Assembly: GCA_900315845.1 (NCBI GenBank)
Contig: OOHK01000004.1
Location: forward strand, 78,577-142,576
From: Candidatus Avelusimicrobium luingense
GTDB taxonomy: Bacteria > Elusimicrobiota > Elusimicrobia > Elusimicrobiales > Elusimicrobiaceae
Direction of reading: 5' to 3'
Length of the DNA: 64,000 nt
Made by a program: the position numbers and the translations under genes. Under the pieces are notes generated by a model. That model had not been told where the DNA came from. It ran no database searches and saw nothing but the letters and a program-made list of their open reading frames with translations. Positions 60,586 through 64,000 of the stretch are shown here, one piece after another (position 1 is the stretch's first letter; every line of letters begins with the position of its first letter).

Positions 60586-61368
60586 ATGGAAACAGTAACT
60601 TTAGTAGTGGCTTTTTTGTTTGGGTTAGTATTTGGTAGTTTTCTCAACGTGTGTATTTACCGTATCCCGCGTGATAAATCGGTGGCGTGGCCGCCGTCGT
60701 TTTGCCCGCAATGTAATGCACATATCCGTTGGTATGATAATATCCCGGTGCTCAGTTATATTTTATTGTTGGGCAAATGCCGCAACTGTAAAAAACATAT
60801 TTCCTTGCAATATCCTGTGGTGGAATTGTTGACGGGGCTTTTGACTGCCTTGTTTGTATGGCGCTACGGAATAAGTATATGGACATTTGTAGTAATAGTG
60901 GCCGTATATGCGTTAATTGCTTTATCTGTTATTGACTTTGAACTCATGATTATTCCTGACCGTTTTTCGTTAGGGCTGATTGTGTGGGGGTTGCTCTTTG
61001 CGTGGGCCAATCCGATTTATAGCGGTGCTTGGTGGCAAAAAGAATTATATGCTTTAGGTGGTGCGGCAGCCGGATTCTTCGGCATTTTGGCGATTGCGCT
61101 TATCGGTACATGGATATTCAAAAAAGATGCTATGGGCGGCGGCGATGTAAAACTAATGGGTGGCGTCGGCGCACTTATCGGGTGGCAAGGCGTATTAACA
61201 ACGGTGGTAATGGCATCCTTCTTTGGACTTGTTTATTCGTTGTTCTTGATGATATTTAAGGGGAAAAAGGGGGGAGATGCTATCCCGTTTGGCCCGTTTT
61301 TAAGTTTAGGCGCACTCATCAATTTGTTGTATCTGATAGTGCCGTCTATGCTGCTTATTGAGTTTTAA
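60586..61368 (+). CDS. pilD: Prepilin peptidase / N-methyltransferase
   Basis: The 260-residue membrane aspartic protease cleaves pilin leaders and methylates the new N-terminus. The N-terminal zinc-binding loop has two Cys pairs (CPQCNAHIRWYDNIPVLSY and CRNCKKHIS in parts). The catalytic Asp residues lie in VIDFELMIIPDRFS and GGGDVKLMGGVG. About seven membrane helices follow the family pattern. It serves all pilin-like proteins here. Confidence 0.94.
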   Translation: METVTLVVAFLFGLVFGSFLNVCIYRIPRDKSVAWPPSFCPQCNAHIRWYDNIPVLSYILLLGKCRNCKKHISLQYPVVELLTGLLTALFVWRYGISIWTFVVIVAVYALIALSVIDFELMIIPDRFSLGLIVWGLLFAWANPIYSGAWWQKELYALGGAAAGFFGILAIALIGTWIFKKDAMGGGDVKLMGGVGALIGWQGVLTTVVMASFFGLVYSLFLMIFKGKKGGDAIPFGPFLSLGALINLLYLIVPSMLLIEF

Positions 61369-61384
61369 TTAGATAGTGTACAGT

Positions 61385-61420
61385 AAAAAATCCCCGCAAT
61401 TAGTTGCGGGGATTTTTTTA
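61385..61420. terminator. Bidirectional intrinsic terminator
   Basis: A 15-bp stem (61385-61399 with 61404-61418) with A-run and T-run arms and a TTAG loop sits between convergent pilD and rdgB, serving both. Confidence 0.95.
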
Positions 61421-61434
61421 GTTCCGGAAAAAAC

Positions 61435-62052
61435 TTATTTATTTACCGGTGCTTGGGCCGTTAAGTGTTTGGCTAATTTGCTAAACGCTTGGCCGCGGTG
61501 GCTGATTTTGTTTTTTTGTGCTTCGGTCAATTCCGCCAGGGCCGTTTGCCCGTTATTTACCATAAAAATCGGGTCGTAGCCAAAACCGTTCTCGCCGCGG
61601 TAGCCAAACCCGATGTGTCCTTCTAAGACACCTTCAAAAGTGCAAACGTCGCCTTGCGGAGTAGCCCAACACGCTACCGTACGGAAACGCGCTTGGCGTT
61701 GCGAAAGTTGTTTATGCTCTAATTCGCTAAGCAGTTTGCGATTGTTCTCATCATCATCGGCATTATCGCCGGCGTATCGGGCCGTATGAACGCCCGGGGC
61801 TCCGTTAAGCGCATCTACTTCAAGGCCGGTATCGTCCGAAATAGTCACCAGTCCGGTTTGTTTAGCCGCATATAATGCTTTTTGTGCGGCATTTTCTTCC
61901 AACGTGTGGCCTGTTTCGGCGGGTAATGTAACCCCTTTGATATCAGCCAAACTGATATATTCTACCGAAGTGCCTTGTTTTAATTTATGAGGCAAAATGT
62001 GTAATAATTCCTGTAACTTGTGCGAATTATGTGTTGCAATTAAAATCTTCAT
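61435..62052 (-). CDS. rdgB: Non-canonical purine NTP pyrophosphatase (RdgB/HAM1)
   Basis: The 205-residue protein removes ITP, dITP and XTP from the nucleotide pool. Signatures are IATHNSHKLQEL, VTISDDTGLEVDALNGAPG, ARYAG, GYDPIF and SHRGQA near the C-terminus. It starts 1 bp after the stop of the upstream peptidase gene and has no clear ribosome-binding site, so translation is probably coupled. Confidence 0.95.
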   Translation of the reverse strand: MKILIATHNSHKLQELLHILPHKLKQGTSVEYISLADIKGVTLPAETGHTLEENAAQKALYAAKQTGLVTISDDTGLEVDALNGAPGVHTARYAGDNADDDENNRKLLSELEHKQLSQRQARFRTVACWATPQGDVCTFEGVLEGHIGFGYRGENGFGYDPIFMVNNGQTALAELTEAQKNKISHRGQAFSKLAKHLTAQAPVNK

Positions 62053-62053
62053 T

Positions 62054-63577
62054 TTATTTTTGTTCCGTACCTAACAATACGACGACTTGGTCGATAATAT
62101 TTAAGCCCACTAAGAACGATTTGTTCATATCATCTACACTGAGCCATTCGGTGTACGAGTGCATGTTGTTTTGCCCGGTAAAAAGCATATAAGAACCAAC
62201 AATTTTTTGGGGCAAATTCTTAGTAGCCGCGGCGAAAATGGCTCCGGTTGTTCCGGCCCGTTCGGAAACGGGACGCATTTTTACACCGGCCGCTTCAAAA
62301 GCGCTTTTCGATACTCTAAACGATGCCGGGTGAGCCGTTTCACCTACGTTATTATAGGTGGATTCTGTTTTAATAGAAAAATCTACTTTAGTATATTTTG
62401 CAGATAAAAATTTCACAATTTCCCGTATGAAATCTTCTAATTGGTCTAAATCGGCTTGGGCAAAACTGCGCGCGCGGAAATCGACAACGGTGGTGTCGTT
62501 GCTCGGACGATTGGTAAATACATCCAAATATCCTTCTCTGTCGCGGCTTTCCGAGGGAAGACGTAACCAACGCGAGCAAGAAGAGTTAAGATTTACAATG
62601 CTGTTATCGGCAAAACGACGCGGAATAGACGGATCTTCATATACTTGATGTATTAAGTCCGCCGCGGCAAGCCCGTGATTGACGTACGGACCGTCCGCAT
62701 TCGATTGGTGCCCTTCATGCCCTTTGACGGTAACAAGGATGCGAAGCGCATTAAAGTTATCGGTCATTAATTCACCATCTACACTGCCGTCAAAATCAAA
62801 CGCAATTTCCGGGCGATAAGGGACTCCGGCAATAAAGTCTGCCGCGCCACCGGTTTCTTCATTAGGAGCAATAACAATTTGCATTTCACCGTGTTTTTTC
62901 TCCGGATGTTTGGCAAGCACTTCCAGGGTTGTCATGACAATAGAAAGTCCGGCACGGTCATCGGCTCCTAAATTGGTGGTGCCGTCGGATGTAATAATCA
63001 TATTGCCGATTTGGGTTTTTAAGTAGGCATCACGCGGGGTATCCGGATCTAAAATTTGTTTTTCACCTTGCGGATTGACACCGAGTTCAATTTTTCCGCC
63101 CCGGTAATTGGTAATAACATTGGCATTAACATTATTGGTGGTTACATCGGGGGTAACGTCGTAATGGGCGCTAAAACCCAAGATAGGTGCCGTTGTGCCT
63201 TCGGGCAAATTAGACGGAATACGCACGAAAATGTAATAATGGTCAGTTAGTACGGCATCTTTATAACCCATGTCTTTAATTTCTTCATGTAAGGCTTTAG
63301 CCATTTCTATTTGACCGGGCGTAATTTCTTCGGTATAACTGCTTTGGCTGTTATAGGTTACATATTTTAAGAAACGCGAAAGCAATATGGGGCGATATTG
63401 TTTGGCCAGTTGTTTGTTGACAGCGGCCATATCTTTCGGTTGAGAAAATACGGTTGTGGCATAGGCTCTCAACAATTCATTTTCAATAGTATCGTGCAAA
63501 TCGGTTTTGGCCTGTATCTCCGACGGGAAAAGTGCTACCAAAAATGCAGTTAAGATAACGGATAATACTTTGTTCAT
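62054..63577 (-). CDS. Exported M20 peptidase, peptidase T-like
   Basis: The 507-residue protein resembles tripeptidase PepT: LGFSAHYDVTPDV, TTNLGADDRAGLS, APNEETGGAADF, and FDFDGSVDGEL carry the zinc and catalytic residues. PepT is normally cytoplasmic, about 410 residues long and lacks a signal peptide. Here a clear signal peptide (VLSVILTAFLVALFPSEIQA) and about 60 extra N-terminal residues point to the periplasm. The C-terminal GTTGAIFAA motif is kept. AAGGAG precedes the ATG. rdgB follows immediately. Confidence 0.88.
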   Translation of the reverse strand: MNKVLSVILTAFLVALFPSEIQAKTDLHDTIENELLRAYATTVFSQPKDMAAVNKQLAKQYRPILLSRFLKYVTYNSQSSYTEEITPGQIEMAKALHEEIKDMGYKDAVLTDHYYIFVRIPSNLPEGTTAPILGFSAHYDVTPDVTTNNVNANVITNYRGGKIELGVNPQGEKQILDPDTPRDAYLKTQIGNMIITSDGTTNLGADDRAGLSIVMTTLEVLAKHPEKKHGEMQIVIAPNEETGGAADFIAGVPYRPEIAFDFDGSVDGELMTDNFNALRILVTVKGHEGHQSNADGPYVNHGLAAADLIHQVYEDPSIPRRFADNSIVNLNSSCSRWLRLPSESRDREGYLDVFTNRPSNDTTVVDFRARSFAQADLDQLEDFIREIVKFLSAKYTKVDFSIKTESTYNNVGETAHPASFRVSKSAFEAAGVKMRPVSERAGTTGAIFAAATKNLPQKIVGSYMLFTGQNNMHSYTEWLSVDDMNKSFLVGLNIIDQVVVLLGTEQK

Positions 63578-63634
63578 AAAGTCTCCTTTTAAGAAATTAT
63601 ATTTTAATTGTAGTAATCTGGTTAAAGCCGCACA

Positions 63635-63667
63635 AGGGCCAAAAGACCTATGGCGGAAATAGGCCCT
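63635..63667 (+). other. GGGCC motif with hairpin upstream of the right-edge pilin gene
   Basis: AGGGCCAAAAGACCTATGG (63635-63653) matches motifs at 146-164 and, inverted, 23603-23622. Here GGGCC can pair with GGCCC (63662-63666), or CCTAT with ATAGG (63647-63651 with 63659-63663). The role is unknown. Confidence 0.4.
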
Positions 63668-63694
63668 GCTTCGCCGAAAAAATAAAATAGGCGC

Positions 63695-63723
63695 TTGACA
63701 GGTTATCGGCCTTTTGGTACATT
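63695..63723 (+). promoter_or_regulatory. Promoter of the right-edge pilin-like gene
   Basis: TTGACA (63695-63700) and TACATT (63718-63723) are 17 nt apart. Transcription would start near 63730, leaving an untranslated leader of about 120 nt with a GTACGC/GCGTAC hairpin (63818-63834) just before the GAGGAGG ribosome-binding site. Confidence 0.7.
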
Positions 63724-63853
63724 GATATTATCAACCCTAATCTATGGGAAATAACATGCCGGGAATCCTATTGTTGTTGAGTCGGTATGATATAGATTTA
63801 TCCTAGAGGGTATATAGGTACGCTAGGTGCGTACTTTGGCGAGGAGGCATAAA

Positions 63854-64000
63854 ATGAAAAGTAAAAAGAAACGTGCTTTTACGCTGACAGAACTGCTGGT
63901 GGTAGTAATTGTAATTGGGGTTTTGTCGGCGGTAGTTTTACCGAAGTTTAATAAAATTATAGAAACCCGCAAAACAACGGAAGCGGAAGAAATGATGGCA
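63854..64000 (+). CDS. Type IV pilin-like protein, cut by the window edge
   Basis: The first 49 codons are present. A basic leader (MKSKKKRA) precedes the cleavage and assembly segment FTLTELLVVVIVIGVLSAVV, shown as FTLTELLVVV and IVIGVLSAVV, with mature Glu5. GAGGAGG lies about 7 nt upstream of the ATG. The processing region is divergent from the [10 protein letters not shown] core of the 11-kb genes but clearly the same class. The C-terminal part is outside the window. Confidence 0.88.
   Translation, partial: MKSKKKRAFTLTELLVVVIVIGVLSAVVLPKFNKIIETRKTTEAEEMMA

Overview
The window looks like chromosome of a gut-type Elusimicrobiota bacterium (Elusimicrobiaceae-like). This rests on style and content and was not tested by a search. 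Several short type IV pilin-like proteins carry the near-identical leader core [17 protein letters not shown]. The envelope is diderm (Mla lipid transport, a small barrel protein, WaaP-type kinase, parvulins), and a biotin-dependent Na+ pump indicates fermentative sodium bioenergetics. About 96% is densely packed coding sequence. Many starts overlap, and many first genes of transcription units have a -10 box only 6-8 nt before the ATG, which suggests leaderless mRNAs.

Layout. 1-2.8 kb: edge of an exported protein, then a GH57 glucan-branching enzyme with a DUF4912 partner. 2.8-6.9 kb: EamA exporter divergent from znuACB-nth. 7-11 kb: oxaloacetate decarboxylase-type Na+ pump (beta, alpha, gamma) with its biotin ligase. 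11-12.2 kb: two divergent pilin-like genes. 12.2-20.4 kb: pdxA, two parvulins, mfd and a class A PBP, all on the minus strand. 20.5-23.6 kb: histidine kinase/response regulator, rsmD and a RecB/Cas4-like nuclease. 23.7-24.9 kb: an unrecognised exported protein with three internal repeats. 25-26.7 kb: rpsF-ssb-rpsR-rplI. 26.8-35.6 kb: LtaS-like phosphotransferase, then dnaB-alr-mlaE-mlaF-mlaD-radA. 35.7-43.4 kb: uppP/sixA divergent from addB-addA. 43.4-46.3 kb: ybaB, CoA-binding protein, aldo/keto reductase and SPL-like radical SAM. 46.4-51.9 kb: DUF2339 and thioredoxin-like genes, then an M23 peptidase-bactofilin-SurA_N-PfkB unit. 54.2-63.6 kb: LPS kinase, orphan HTH protein, barrel protein, AmiC-like amidase, Nif3-like protein, peptidases, pilin plus prepilin peptidase, and RdgB. 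The right edge cuts a pilin-like gene.

The one clearly accessory stretch is 52.1-54.2 kb, directly after a tRNA-Leu(CAA). It is AT-rich and holds a Sel1-like lipoprotein, a two-helix membrane protein and a 45-residue exported His/Cys protein with a YHYH-like motif. The rest is noncoding DNA full of perfect hairpins. Upstream of the 45-residue gene, one segment can pair with either of two partners, as in a riboregulator; this is the strongest candidate here for something undescribed.

Functional themes are envelope building (PBP1A, UppP, alanine racemase, amidase, M23, bactofilin), outer-membrane lipid handling by an MCE protein with a probable C-terminal barrel, and DNA repair (Mfd, AddAB, RadA, Nth). 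Zinc uptake, Na+-coupled energy conservation and a type IV pilus or secretion-like system are also represented.
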